DNA of 64,000 nucleotides from NCBI GenBank assembly GCA_039027855.1, contig JBCCJI010000013.1:50444-114443 (forward strand), written 5' to 3'. Positions 42,145 to 51,335 of this stretch are shown piece by piece (positions within the stretch are counted from its first letter, which is position 1; each line of letters starts with the position of its first letter). The position numbers were made by a program, and so were the translations under genes. This DNA is from Thermohalobaculum sp039027855 (GTDB lineage Bacteria > Pseudomonadota > Alphaproteobacteria > Rhodobacterales > Rhodobacteraceae). The notes beneath the pieces were generated by a model, which ran no database searches, had not been told where the DNA came from, and worked only from the letters and a program-made list of their open reading frames with translations.

Positions 42145-42231
42145 AAATGATCCCAATGGTCTGTCCGGCGCGCATGAACCGCTGACGAAGGCTAGGCGTC
42201 GACGGAAGGCATCACAAGTCAGCGGGTCCGA

Positions 42232-43296
42232 TCATTCCGCTACGGCGGGGGCTGTATGGCGCTCTGCCTCGATGGTGCGTACCAGATCGGCCGCGGGCAT
42301 CGCGCGGCAAAGCGGGGCGCCCTGCCCGGCCCATTGGGCACCATAGCCGGGCTCTCCGACGGCTTTGGCGGCGGCGTTCAGGGCTTTGCCGGCGTCATAG
42401 GCGATGGGGTAGTCGGGCGGCATGGCCGTCGTACCCTGCCCCCAGGCGGTAAAACGGTTGACCAGACAGCGTGCTGGCCGGCCCGACACCGCGCTTGTCA
42501 TCGCGGTTCCGGTCTCGCCCGCCCGCGCCAGCGCCGCGCGATAGCCTTCATCCGCCGCGCTTTCGGGACAGGCGACAAAGGCGGTGCCAAGCTGCGCCGC
42601 GATGGCGCCGAGATCCAATGCCGCACGGACGCCGGCGCCATCCATGATCCCACCGGCCGCGATCACCGGCAGGCGCTGACGCGCCACCAACAGCCGGGTC
42701 AGGGCGAGAGTGCCAAGGCCCTCGTCCTCGGCCCCGGGATCGAACATGCCGCGATGGCCGCCGGCCTCGATACCCTGCGCCACGATGGCGTCGATCCCCG
42801 CAGCCTCGATGGCAGTTGCCTCGGCCCGGTTGGTTGCGGTGGCCAGCAGCACGCAGCCAGCACTCTTCAGGGCCTCGATCACGCGGGCATCGGGCAGGCC
42901 GAAATGGAAGCTTACGACCGGCGGCGCCCGCTCGATCAGGGCCGCCTGCATCTCGGCATCCTCGGCAAAGCTTGTGTAGATGACGCGCAGGGTCTCGGGC
43001 GGGGCACCCCCATGCTCGGTAAAAATCGGGCGCAGTGCGTCGCGCCAGGCCGCCTCGCGCACCGGGTCAGGGCGCGGGGTGGGGTGCACGAAGAGGTTGA
43101 CGTTAAACGCCCGGTTGGTGGCCGCGCGGGTCGCGTCGATCATTGCGCACGCGCCGCTGGCATCGGTGGCACCGACCGCGATGCCGCCCAGCCCACCCGC
43201 GTTGGAGACCGCCGCCGCCAGCGCCGGGGTCGAGACGCCCGCCATTGGCGCCTGAAAAATCGGGATCGTCAGGCCGAGGCGTTCGAGCAGGGTCAT
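42232..43296 (-). CDS. Nitronate monooxygenase family protein (FMN)
   Basis: TIM-barrel FMN enzyme of the nitronate monooxygenase/2-nitropropane dioxygenase family, 354 aa. Conserved pieces are PIFQAPMAGVSTPALAAAVSNAGGLG at the N-terminus, VAQGIEAGGHRG with the catalytic-type His, and the phosphate site LPVIAAGGIMDG. The ATG at 43296 with a GGAGAC site is chosen over an open frame to 43368. It follows the unknown gene at 43316-44191 after 19 nt. Confidence 0.92.
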   Translation of the reverse strand: MTLLERLGLTIPIFQAPMAGVSTPALAAAVSNAGGLGGIAVGATDASGACAMIDATRAATNRAFNVNLFVHPTPRPDPVREAAWRDALRPIFTEHGGAPPETLRVIYTSFAEDAEMQAALIERAPPVVSFHFGLPDARVIEALKSAGCVLLATATNRAEATAIEAAGIDAIVAQGIEAGGHRGMFDPGAEDEGLGTLALTRLLVARQRLPVIAAGGIMDGAGVRAALDLGAIAAQLGTAFVACPESAADEGYRAALARAGETGTAMTSAVSGRPARCLVNRFTAWGQGTTAMPPDYPIAYDAGKALNAAAKAVGEPGYGAQWAGQGAPLCRAMPAADLVRTIEAERHTAPAVAE

Positions 43297-43315
43297 CGCC
43301 GTCTCCGCAGCGACG

Positions 43316-44191
43316 TCAACAGAACACGATGGCGGCGCGGTGGCGACTACTGTGCAGCGCCGCCTCATACAGGGTCAACCACACCGTACGCTCGCGAAAC
43401 CAGGTGCCGTCCTCGCCGGCCCGGACCAGCCGCTCGTTCTCGGCGATCACCTCAGGGGGCACCGTCTCGCCGTCGAGCGCAATGCCGATGAGCGGGGCGA
43501 TCTCGCGCAGTTCTTCGGCCAAGCGCAGGCTGGAGCCGAGAAAGCCGCCCTCGATGATCTCGTCGTCGACATCATCGACGCCTCCGCCAGCCTCGTCGCC
43601 ATCACCGGTACCGGCCTCGCTGCTACTGTCCAGACGGGGATCGTGGTCTGAGACGACCTCATCGATGTCGATGGGAAAGTAGTACCCACAGTTGTCGGCA
43701 TGCAGCACGAGATGGCAGCGCCGCGCGGCCGGATCGTCGCAGAAGGCATCGAGCATCGTGTAATCATCATCATCGAGGCGCATGGGCTCGATCGGTTGGC
43801 CGGGCTGCAGGCGATGCAAGGCCATCACCCGGCGCAGCGTATGGAGGAAGGAGTAGGGAAAGCCGTCCAGACCGCTCGGCGCGAAGGGGGGCACGTCCTT
43901 GGGCTCATCATGCGTCGGCAGGCCGCGCACGCTCAGCAAAGCATTGATCGCCGCGAGTTGGACGCGCGGGTCATATGGGTCAGGGGTCGAGGCCGGACCG
44001 AGATCCTTGAAACCCGTCGGAAGCGCGGGCGCGTCACGGGGAGACGCAGGCGCGCCGTCATCGGCGCCACCGCCGACCGGGCGGAGGATGTAAACCTGAC
44101 CGTCAGGCATTTCGACGCGGCGCGCCGCCGGCCCGGCCTCCGGTTCGAGATCTTCGAACTGAAACAAACCGACATCGATGGCCAGCCCCAT
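43316..44191 (-). CDS. Hypothetical protein, 291 aa
   Basis: I cannot assign this protein. It begins MGLAIDVGLFQFEDLE and has an acidic, Asp/Gly/Ser-rich middle (about residues 185-215). A better-ordered C-terminal part follows with LGSSLRLAEELREIAPLIGIALDG and the ending RHRAAIVFC. A segment GYYFPIDIDEVV near residue 170 suggests a compact alpha/beta domain. No signal peptide or membrane segment is seen. It lies in a same-strand run with the oxidoreductase and monooxygenase genes. Confidence 0.75.
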   Translation of the reverse strand: MGLAIDVGLFQFEDLEPEAGPAARRVEMPDGQVYILRPVGGGADDGAPASPRDAPALPTGFKDLGPASTPDPYDPRVQLAAINALLSVRGLPTHDEPKDVPPFAPSGLDGFPYSFLHTLRRVMALHRLQPGQPIEPMRLDDDDYTMLDAFCDDPAARRCHLVLHADNCGYYFPIDIDEVVSDHDPRLDSSSEAGTGDGDEAGGGVDDVDDEIIEGGFLGSSLRLAEELREIAPLIGIALDGETVPPEVIAENERLVRAGEDGTWFRERTVWLTLYEAALHSSRHRAAIVFC

Positions 44192-44218
44192 GGCGACGAC
44201 CCCTTCTTCCGTGTGACT

Positions 44219-45400
44219 TCAATAAATGTTTGCCTCAACGGTCGGGGCAGCGCTCAGGCGGTCGGCGTGCAGCGGCGCGATGTCCACCGTGCGGTAGCGC
44301 CCGTCCGCGATCCACTCCGCCAGCGCACGGCCGACACCTGGGGCATGCTGCACGCCATGGCCCGAAAAGCCACAGGCGAGCAGCAGACCATCGAGCCCCG
44401 GCGCTGGCCCGAGGATCGCGTTCTGGTCATGGGTGTTCCAGGCATAGTGCCCTGCCCAGAGGCCGCTCATGCGCGCCGCCTCGAAACAGGGCGCACGGGC
44501 GGCGAGGGCCGGCCAGACGATGTCCTCGAACTCGGTCGAGCGCGGCTCGAGATCCTCGGGGGCGACTGGCGGATCGGGCTCGGGCGCGCGGCCAGCGATG
44601 AAACCCGCCCCCTCGGGCCGGCACCAAAGGCCGCTCGGGTCGATCATCAGCGGTAGCCGGTCATGCCCGGTAGGTGGCGCGGCGCAGGTGACGCAAAAGA
44701 CGGTGCGCTTGCGAGGCTCGACGGGCAGGATGAGACCCGCTGTGGCCGCGAGCGAGGCGGCCCGCACACCGGCTGCTAACACGACCCAGTCGGCGTCGAT
44801 CATCGTGCCGTCAGCCAGCGCCACGCCCTCGACACGGCCTTGATCTTGCAAGCTTCGAACCGCGACGACGTCACCCCGTCGCCAATCGACACCCGCGGCA
44901 CGCGTATCGTCACGCATAGCACCCAGGACCGCGACGGGGTCGAACCAGCCCTCGTCCCGCATGCCGAGACTGCCGAGCGTCAGGTCCCCGGTTGCGAGAT
45001 GCGGGAAGCGCGCCGCGATCTCGGCGGGGCTCAACAGCTCGGTCGCGGCCCCCTCGGCCCGTTGAAGGGCCCCTGCCTCACGCAGCGCCGCCGCCTGCAC
45101 TTCGTCGCCCGCCAGGATCAGGTATCCGTTTTCGCGAAAGGCCGTGGCGCCCCCTGTCCTGCCGCGAAAACGGCGCAGGAACGCAATGCCATAGCGCGAC
45201 AAGCGAATGTTCACGGTGTTGGTGAACTGTTGGCGGATCCCCGCCGCCGAGCGGTGGGTGGAGGATGCCCGATATGCCGGATCGCGTTCCACCACCGTGA
45301 TGCGTGCCGGTATGGCAAGATCGCGGGCCAGGTGCCAGGCGACCGACGCGCCGACGATACCGCCACCAACCACCAGGATGTGGGGCCTGCCCCCCGCCAC
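44219..45400 (-). CDS. FAD-dependent oxidoreductase, DAO/sarcosine-oxidase type
   Basis: Flavoprotein of 393 aa with an N-terminal dinucleotide motif VVGGGIVGASVAWHLA (residues 10-25) and the DAO pattern RSAAGIRQQFTN. A C-terminal GLLLACGFSGHGVQHAPGVG block completes the fold. Family members oxidise amino acids or N-methyl amino acids; the substrate cannot be told. It lies 5 nt after the ThDP enzyme gene, so the two are probably one operon. Confidence 0.9.
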   Translation of the reverse strand: MAGGRPHILVVGGGIVGASVAWHLARDLAIPARITVVERDPAYRASSTHRSAAGIRQQFTNTVNIRLSRYGIAFLRRFRGRTGGATAFRENGYLILAGDEVQAAALREAGALQRAEGAATELLSPAEIAARFPHLATGDLTLGSLGMRDEGWFDPVAVLGAMRDDTRAAGVDWRRGDVVAVRSLQDQGRVEGVALADGTMIDADWVVLAAGVRAASLAATAGLILPVEPRKRTVFCVTCAAPPTGHDRLPLMIDPSGLWCRPEGAGFIAGRAPEPDPPVAPEDLEPRSTEFEDIVWPALAARAPCFEAARMSGLWAGHYAWNTHDQNAILGPAPGLDGLLLACGFSGHGVQHAPGVGRALAEWIADGRYRTVDIAPLHADRLSAAPTVEANIY

Positions 45401-45405
45401 GGCGA

Positions 45406-47175
45406 TCAGGCGCCCTCTGGCGTATCGTCGACGGAGCGCTGGCGGGCGGCGCGATCACGGGCGAGCGCTGTCGCACGCATGGCACTCAAGCTCTCTCGCG
45501 GGGTCAGGGCTTCGGTCGGCTGGATCAGTTCGATCAGCGCGCCAGTGGGAGATGCCAAGGCCCGTTCCAGCGCCGGGGCAAAAGCCTCGGTCGTCTCGAC
45601 CCGCTCGCCCGGCATGCCGTAGGCGGCGGCGATGGCCAGGTAATCGGGGTTCTCGATGCGCGTGGCACTGATCCGCGCCGGATAGTGGCGTTCCTGATGC
45701 ATCCGGATCGTGCCATAGCTGGCATTGTTGACCACCAGCAGGATCGGCCGGGCATCGATCTGCATGGCGGTGCCGAGCTCGGCCATCGTCATCTGCACAT
45801 CGCCATCGCCCGCGAAACAGACCACGACCCGATCGCGAAACATGGCTTTGGCCGCGATCGCGGCGGGGAGGCCATAGCCCATAGCCCCCGATTGCGGCGC
45901 GAGCAGCCGATGCGCGGGGCCATAACGGAAGAGACGCGAGGGCCAGATCGCGAAATTGCCCGCACCATTGGTCAGGATCGCGTCACTCGGCAACCGCGCG
46001 CGCAACGTCGCCATGACCGCACCCATGTCCAAACCCTCGGGTTGGGGCGGCAGGTCGAACCCGGCCTCATAGGCGGCGCGTCCGTCGGCCTGCCAGGCCA
46101 GACGCGCGTCACGCTGGGCGGTCTCAACCTCTTCGGCCAAGAGCTCGGGCAGCAGATCGGCCATGGCGGCCGCGAAGACCACGGGCCCGGCCTGAACAGC
46201 CATGGCCGGTCGGTAGATCTTGCCGATCTCTCCGGCATCGGGATGGACATGGATCAGGCGCTGGCGCGGCTCGGGCACCTCGAGCAGGGTGTAGCCGTCG
46301 GTCGTGTTCTCGCCAAAGCGCAGGTTGATCGCGAGCAGCGTATCCGCCTCGCGGATCAGGCGCTTGACGGTGGGCGTCATGCCCACGCTGGCATCGCCGA
46401 CATAGGCAGGGCTGTTGTTGTTGATCAGGTCCTGGCAGCGGAAGGTCACGACTATGGGCAGCGCCGCTGCCTCTGCCGCCGTGGTCAGCGCGGCCAGCGC
46501 GGCGCGGCCGCTGGGATCGCCATCCCAGCCACCGCCACCGAGCATGATCAACGGCCGCTCGGCGGCGATGAGCGCGCGGGCAGCGGCGGCGACGACCGCA
46601 GGCTCGGCGGCCGGCATCGCCGGCACCACGGGCGCCGAGAGCGACTGCGCCGCCACCTGCTCGACAAGCATATCTTCGGGCAGCGCAACCACGACCGGCC
46701 CGGGCCTGCCGCTCAGCGCGACCGTAAAGGCGCGCGCTACGATCTCGGTTACGCGGGACGCCTCCTCGATCTCGACCGCCCATTTCGCGACGCTGCCGAA
46801 CATGGCGCGGTAGTCGATCTCCTGGAACGCCTCGCGCCCCCGCATCGAGCGAGCCACCTGGCCCACGAACAACACCATGGGCGTGGCGTTCTGCATGGCG
46901 GTGTGCACGCCGATGGCGGCATTGGTGGCGCCGGGTCCTCGCGTCACAAAGCAGATACCGACCCGGCCGGTCAGCTTGGCAAGCGCCTCTGCCATGAAGG
47001 CGGCACCGCCCTCGTGCCGGTTGGGGACAAACCGTATGGCACTGTCATGCAGCGCATCGAGCACGGCGAGATAACTCTCGCCCGGCACGCCGAAGACGGT
47101 GTCCACCCCCTGCACTTCCAGCGCTTTGACCAGAAGATCGGCGGGGCGGGAGAGGGTCTGGGCAGTGTCTTGCAT
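45406..47175 (-). CDS. Thiamine-diphosphate enzyme, acetolactate synthase-like
   Basis: ThDP-dependent enzyme of the acetolactate synthase/oxalyl-CoA decarboxylase superfamily, about 589 aa. The N-terminal domain has GVDTVFGVPGES and the activating Glu in NRHEGGAAFMAEA. The C-terminal ThDP motif is FAGDGDVQMTMAEL followed by NNASYGTIRMHQ. No small regulatory subunit (ilvN) is adjacent, and the partner is an amine oxidoreductase-like gene, so a catabolic role is more likely than branched-chain synthesis. The ATG at 47175 is preferred to a TTG at 47211. Confidence 0.88.
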   Translation of the reverse strand: MQDTAQTLSRPADLLVKALEVQGVDTVFGVPGESYLAVLDALHDSAIRFVPNRHEGGAAFMAEALAKLTGRVGICFVTRGPGATNAAIGVHTAMQNATPMVLFVGQVARSMRGREAFQEIDYRAMFGSVAKWAVEIEEASRVTEIVARAFTVALSGRPGPVVVALPEDMLVEQVAAQSLSAPVVPAMPAAEPAVVAAAARALIAAERPLIMLGGGGWDGDPSGRAALAALTTAAEAAALPIVVTFRCQDLINNNSPAYVGDASVGMTPTVKRLIREADTLLAINLRFGENTTDGYTLLEVPEPRQRLIHVHPDAGEIGKIYRPAMAVQAGPVVFAAAMADLLPELLAEEVETAQRDARLAWQADGRAAYEAGFDLPPQPEGLDMGAVMATLRARLPSDAILTNGAGNFAIWPSRLFRYGPAHRLLAPQSGAMGYGLPAAIAAKAMFRDRVVVCFAGDGDVQMTMAELGTAMQIDARPILLVVNNASYGTIRMHQERHYPARISATRIENPDYLAIAAAYGMPGERVETTEAFAPALERALASPTGALIELIQPTEALTPRESLSAMRATALARDRAARQRSVDDTPEGA

Positions 47176-47230
47176 GCTGCGTATCCCGTCAGCCGCATAG
47201 CGATCTGTCAACGGCGGGCTGTTCAGGGCG

Positions 47231-47300
47231 CCCCGTCAGCGAAGCCCCGTCAGCGAGTCCCCGTCAGCGGGGCCCTGTCGGCGGAGCCCTGTCGGCCGCG
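47231..47300. repeat. 14-bp tandem repeat, five copies
   Basis: Five consecutive 14-mers share the form CCC[CT]GTC[AG]GC plus four variable bases: CCCCGTCAGCGAAG, CCCCGTCAGCGAGT, CCCCGTCAGCGGGG, CCCTGTCGGCGGAG and CCCTGTCGGCCGCG. The array lies upstream of the ThDP enzyme start and outside any gene. Confidence 0.9.
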
Positions 47301-47473
47301 CGAGCTCACGCTGGGCCGTCGCTTCATGATTACGCAGCATGTCGCGCTGCGCGAAGGCGGCAGAATTGAGGCGCCGCGTCGGGTGACGCAGCGCCGGCTC
47401 CGCAGGATCTGTGCGCCTAGTCCCGTTTGCCTGACAGCCCGGCCTCCCAGACTAAGGCGTTCATAACCGGACA

Positions 47474-47511
47474 AAAAAATGGCCCGTCGTCTCCCCCAAG
47501 ACGACGGGCCG
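47474..47511 (-). terminator. Strong leftward Rho-independent terminator
   Basis: A perfect 12-bp stem (GGCCCGTCGTCT at 47482-47493 with its complement at 47500-47511) and a 6-nt loop are followed on the minus strand by A and seven T. No minus-strand gene precedes it, so it should end a non-coding transcript. Confidence 0.88.
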
Positions 47512-47600
47512 GTGGCGCGGATCCCCCTGAACGTCGCCGTTCCCCCGCGTCGCAGTCTTACTGACCTGCAACCGAGGCGAGAAACGGGCACGAACATGAT
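47474..47600 (-). ncRNA. Candidate small RNA
   Basis: Before the strong terminator the minus strand can fold GAACG-GCGA-CGTTC (about 47529-47542), a 5-bp stem with a GNRA-type GCGA loop. A second hairpin of form GCAG..GTC/GACTGC lies at about 47550-47571. The 5' end is unknown and no family is recognised. The boundaries are approximate. Confidence 0.4.
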
Positions 47601-47999
47601 CTTTTGTGTCACTTCGGGATCGGGCTTATGTTTGGCGCCCATGACTCTGTGTCGGTCACCGTCTGCCAGCCTGTCGGCATCCACGGCTCGGGTGTCGAGA
47701 CTGGTGACGCAGCGCCTTGGCCCCTCCTCGGCTACCTCTCGCCACACCAGCTCCCGCTGGCCGCGCTTTCGGCGCCGTCATCCATCTCTGCTGACCACGA
47801 CTTAACGGCGCTCATGGCGGGCGCACACATCACGTTAAGGCTGTGAAATGCCGTAATTTTGCCAAGCATCGTGCCTTTATGGTGATGCTGCGGAGGAAAG
47901 CGGCGTTCGAATGTGCCCTGGGCATGGACGCGGGCCTGTTTCGAAACCATTTCTCCCTCGAACCGTTTGTCCGCTGATGTCGGTTGGGACGAGACGACC

Positions 48000-48995
48000 A
48001 TGCCTGCGCGCATCGAAAGACGCACCCGGGAAGCTCTCGCCAGGCGCGAGCATTTCGCGGCCATCATGCCGCTGGAGACGCCCTATGTTCCCGATGTCGA
48101 GGATCTGGCTGTCCGGATCGAAAAGATCGTCGAGGGATCGGGCGCCAAGGTTCTGCTGCACCCCGAACAGCGCAAGGTCGAAGCGGCGATGGCCGGCAAG
48201 GGCGGCGACGAGGGGATCGCCCGCGGCTTTGCCCGCAGCCTGACCGAGAGCATCACCGGTGGCCGCGAAGTGCGGCTGCCCGGCGGTATCCGTTTCGGCA
48301 GCACCGCGACGGCGTCTCAGATGCTCTTTCTGGTCATCGACCATGTGGGCATCTGGATCGCCACGGGCGACGGCGAGATGGAGCATCGCGGCGCGCTCGG
48401 CAAATGGGTTAACGCCGATCTCTGGCCGGCCGGCGTGGGCGAGATCGGGCGCCACCGGGCCTGGGTCGAGATCTGCGATCTTGGCTTTATGCGCGACCGC
48501 GGGGTCGCGAAGCTGGATGATGCTTTCAACCGTGCGGCGGCGGTCACTGCGGCGGCCTCGGCCGTTGCGGCGGCGACCAATCCGCTCGCCGTGATGTGGT
48601 ACCCGGCCAAAAATGCGCTCCCGGTCGAGGCGTTCGAGGAACAGGTGAGCGAGGTCGTCTCGGGCCGGGCGCCGCTCGCGATGTGGCTGCGCTATCTCCA
48701 CATCCGCCCCGGCGAAGAGGGGTTGAACGAGGGGATCGTGACCAAGGGGCTCGCGCCTTTCTGCGGGCACGAAATCGAGGTGCTGCCGAGCACGCTGAGC
48801 CGCCAGGAGGCGCGGGCCACGGCCTTCGAATTCGCGCGTCTCGTCGTCGATCGGGGTACCGAGCCGCGCACCGGCATGCTGCTGACGCCCTCGCGCCACC
48901 ACACCGCCATCGTGCGGGTGGGCGAGAGCCAGATCCATCGGGGCCATCAGGTCTATGAGCTGACCGTGCAGGCGCGCACTGCGCAGCGCGCGTGA
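48000..48995 (+). CDS. DUF4261-type protein, unknown function
   Basis: A soluble 331-aa protein. The N-terminal half has VLLHPEQRKVEAAMAGKGG and a SQMLFLVIDHVGIWIATG strand-rich segment. The C-terminal part contains LAVMWYPAKNALPVEAF and AMWLRYLHIRPGEEG, which I associate with DUF4261; that assignment is from memory. The start MPARIERRT at 48000 has GGGACGAG upstream, although the frame is open from 47913. It overlaps the next gene by 4 nt, which suggests joint expression. Confidence 0.75.
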   Translation: MPARIERRTREALARREHFAAIMPLETPYVPDVEDLAVRIEKIVEGSGAKVLLHPEQRKVEAAMAGKGGDEGIARGFARSLTESITGGREVRLPGGIRFGSTATASQMLFLVIDHVGIWIATGDGEMEHRGALGKWVNADLWPAGVGEIGRHRAWVEICDLGFMRDRGVAKLDDAFNRAAAVTAAASAVAAATNPLAVMWYPAKNALPVEAFEEQVSEVVSGRAPLAMWLRYLHIRPGEEGLNEGIVTKGLAPFCGHEIEVLPSTLSRQEARATAFEFARLVVDRGTEPRTGMLLTPSRHHTAIVRVGESQIHRGHQVYELTVQARTAQRA

Positions 48996-50269
48996 GCGGG
49001 CCCACCACGACCGCCGACGCGACACCCCACGTCGTTATCGCAGGCGCCGGTATGGCGGGCCTATCGGCGGCGGCGGCCCTGGCCGGCTGCGGCTGGCGTG
49101 TCCACGTGGTCGAGCGGCGCCCGGCCGGTGAAGCCGCGCAAGACGCCGGCGCAGGCCTTCAGATGAGCCCCAATGCCAGCCGTTGTCTCGAGGCGATCGG
49201 CGCTCTCAATGCCGTGGCGGAAGCCGGGGTCAGGCCACGCGCTGCGGTGCTCTGCGACGGGCGCAGCGGGCGTCTCGTCTACCGAGCCGCGCTGGATGAG
49301 GCAGCAGTGGCGCGATGGGGGGCGCCCTACGTTCATGTGCACCGCGCCGACCTCGCGGCGATCCTGCGCGACGCGGCCGAGGTGGCGGGAGCGGTGTCGC
49401 TTCACGGCCGGTCGGTCACCGGGTGGACACAGCGCGACGGCGCGATCAGGCCCGAGATCGACGGGGCGGCAGCGCCAGACCTGGATTGCGATCTTCTGCT
49501 GGTGGCGGACGGTACCGGCTCGCGCCTTCGCGCGACGCTCGGCATCGACGACCCCGCCCGGTTCACAGGACAGACTGCCTGGCGCGCGCTGGTACCGGCC
49601 GATGTGCCGGGCCTTGCGATCCCACCGGATGCCACCGTGTGGGCGGCACCCGGGCGCCATGTCGTGACCTACCGGGTGCGCCGCGGCAGCCTGATCAACC
49701 TCGTCGCCGTCGAAGAGCAGACGCGCTGGACCGAGGAGGGATGGCAAATCGAGGGCGACCCCTCAGCGCTGCGAAGAGCCTTCGCCGATCTCGCAGCGCC
49801 ACTGCGCGACCTGATGGCGGCGGTGGAGACCGTCAGCTTCTGGGGTCTGCGCGACCGCGACCCACCGCAATGCTGGTTCGAGCGTGGCGTCGCCCTGATC
49901 GGCGATGCCTGCCACCCGATGCTGCCCTTCATGGCACAGGGTGCGGCCATGGCACTGGAGGACGGGGCAGCGCTGGTGCGCCATCTCGGCGTGTCACGGA
50001 TCGTGCAAAACCCTCGCGGCGGCGAGCGGGCTCGGGCAATCGACCGGGCGCTCGCCAGCTGGCAGCGGGAACGGGCGCCACGGGTCGCGCGCGTGGTGGC
50101 CATGGCTCGGGCCAATGCCGTGCTGTTCCATCGCCATGACGGGCTCCGCCGCAGCCTCTCGCATGCGCTGATAGGCACGGTCAGCCGGCTTGCGCCATCC
50201 ATCGCGGCGGGGCGGCTCGACTGGCTGTATGGCTACGACGCCGTCAATGGTCGCCACGCTGCGCCCTGA
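48992..50269 (+). CDS. FAD-dependent aromatic-ring monooxygenase family protein
   Basis: Group A flavin monooxygenase (PHBH/salicylate hydroxylase/UbiH superfamily), 425 aa. The FAD motif HVVIAGAGMAGLSAAAALAG lies at residues 13-32, and the GD motif ALIGDACHPMLPFMAQGAAMALED lies near residue 305. It starts with GTG overlapping the stop of the DUF4261 gene. The substrate is not evident. Its 3' end overlaps the convergent EamA gene by 26 nt. Confidence 0.9.
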   Translation: MSGPTTTADATPHVVIAGAGMAGLSAAAALAGCGWRVHVVERRPAGEAAQDAGAGLQMSPNASRCLEAIGALNAVAEAGVRPRAAVLCDGRSGRLVYRAALDEAAVARWGAPYVHVHRADLAAILRDAAEVAGAVSLHGRSVTGWTQRDGAIRPEIDGAAAPDLDCDLLLVADGTGSRLRATLGIDDPARFTGQTAWRALVPADVPGLAIPPDATVWAAPGRHVVTYRVRRGSLINLVAVEEQTRWTEEGWQIEGDPSALRRAFADLAAPLRDLMAAVETVSFWGLRDRDPPQCWFERGVALIGDACHPMLPFMAQGAAMALEDGAALVRHLGVSRIVQNPRGGERARAIDRALASWQRERAPRVARVVAMARANAVLFHRHDGLRRSLSHALIGTVSRLAPSIAAGRLDWLYGYDAVNGRHAAP

Positions 50270-51224
50270 GCGAGGCTTTCACCCGCGCCTCACGCACCGC
50301 GATATAGAGCGTGGCCGCAATGATGATCGCACCGCCGCCAAGCGTGGCGGCATCGGGCACCTCGTCGAAAAGCAGCCATCCAGCGACCCCCACCGTGATC
50401 AGCCTAAGATAGGTAAAGGGCGCCAGAAACCCCACATCGCCGATGGCATAGGCACGAATATCGGCATAGGTCCGCAGTGAGGACGACGCCACGACGACGC
50501 CGATCACCAGCCAGAGCACCAGCGTCTCGGGCAGTCTCCAGAAGATGAGCGCCCCCGGCAGCGTGAAGATGGCGACCAGCACGCTGGAGGAGACGAAGAC
50601 CGCATCAGACCCGTCGCGATCGCTGGCGAGCCGTCCAACGACCAGGCAGAGCCCGAAGCACGACGCCGACAAGATCGCAGCGACCATCGCAGGTTCGAAC
50701 ACCGTCAGGCCAGGGCGCAGGATGACGAGTGTCCCGACGAACCCCGCCGCCACGGCGCTCCAGCGCCTGAGCCCCACAGCCTCACCCAGGATCGCGGTCG
50801 CGGCGATGGTCGCGAAAACCGGTGCCAGGAAGAACAGTACCGACGCCGTCGCGATCGGCAGGTGTGCGATGGCATAAAACCCCGCATTCAGCGCGCCACA
50901 CAGGCCAATCGCCCGGATCACGTGGAAGTGCCAGGCCGAGAAACGGATCGGCCGCCGTGCAGGATCGGGCGTGATGAGGCGGGGAAGCAGCACAAGCACC
51001 GGGATCACGCCAAGCGCCGCGCGCAGAAAGGCGATCATCGCCGTGTGCAGATCGGCTGACGCCTCGCGAACCCCCAGCGTCATGCCGGTGGCCCCGACCA
51101 CCGAGGCGAGCATCCAAAGAGCGCCAATCCCGTTGGGCCCCAGTCCCTGGTCCCGTCTGCCGCTGTGGCTCTGCGCCTTATCTTCGGCAGCGACTGCGGC
51201 GTGGCTATCGGTCGGGGGCGTCAT
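50244..51224 (-). CDS. EamA-family (DMT) transporter
   Basis: Inner-membrane permease of the drug/metabolite transporter superfamily, 326 aa with about ten hydrophobic helices in two EamA repeats. A conserved Pro-containing FFLAPVFATIAATAILGE closes repeat one and YLRLITVGVAGWLLFDEVP repeat two. The first 50 residues are hydrophilic; MTPPTDSHAAV at 51224 is taken as the start although the frame opens at 51296. The substrate is unknown. Confidence 0.9.
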   Translation of the reverse strand: MTPPTDSHAAVAAEDKAQSHSGRRDQGLGPNGIGALWMLASVVGATGMTLGVREASADLHTAMIAFLRAALGVIPVLVLLPRLITPDPARRPIRFSAWHFHVIRAIGLCGALNAGFYAIAHLPIATASVLFFLAPVFATIAATAILGEAVGLRRWSAVAAGFVGTLVILRPGLTVFEPAMVAAILSASCFGLCLVVGRLASDRDGSDAVFVSSSVLVAIFTLPGALIFWRLPETLVLWLVIGVVVASSSLRTYADIRAYAIGDVGFLAPFTYLRLITVGVAGWLLFDEVPDAATLGGGAIIIAATLYIAVREARVKASLRAQRGDH

Positions 51225-51335
51225 CGGTTGACCTGGCGTCGGCGTGGCGGCACGTCGCCACACAGGACCCTCGACAGGGGACAAGCGGGCTGGCACAGCG
51301 AAGGGGGGAGCATACCCCGTTGGCGGAGTGTGACC

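Larger units (their letters stand above)
47176..47999. other. 824-nt intergenic region without a convincing protein gene
   Basis: The stretch holds a five-copy 14-bp tandem repeat (47231-47300) and a strong leftward terminator (47474-47511) preceded on the minus strand by further hairpins. A 7-bp inverted repeat CTTAACG/CGTTAAG lies at 47801-47807 and 47833-47839 in an AT-richer segment. Open frames crossing it look like chance. It separates the leftward ThDP enzyme gene from the rightward DUF4261 gene, so promoters for both should lie here. Confidence 0.6.

Noticed and set aside
47231..47300. CRISPR array
   Set aside because: The repeats are directly adjacent with no spacers and are only 14 bp long.
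45304..47466. 720-codon plus-strand open frame over the ThDP enzyme
   Set aside because: Fully antisense to a protein with clear ThDP motifs; no domain is recognisable in it.
47250..47747. 165-codon minus-strand frame through the gene-poor region
   Set aside because: It runs through a strong terminator hairpin with T7 and through the 14-bp repeat array, and has no family resemblance.
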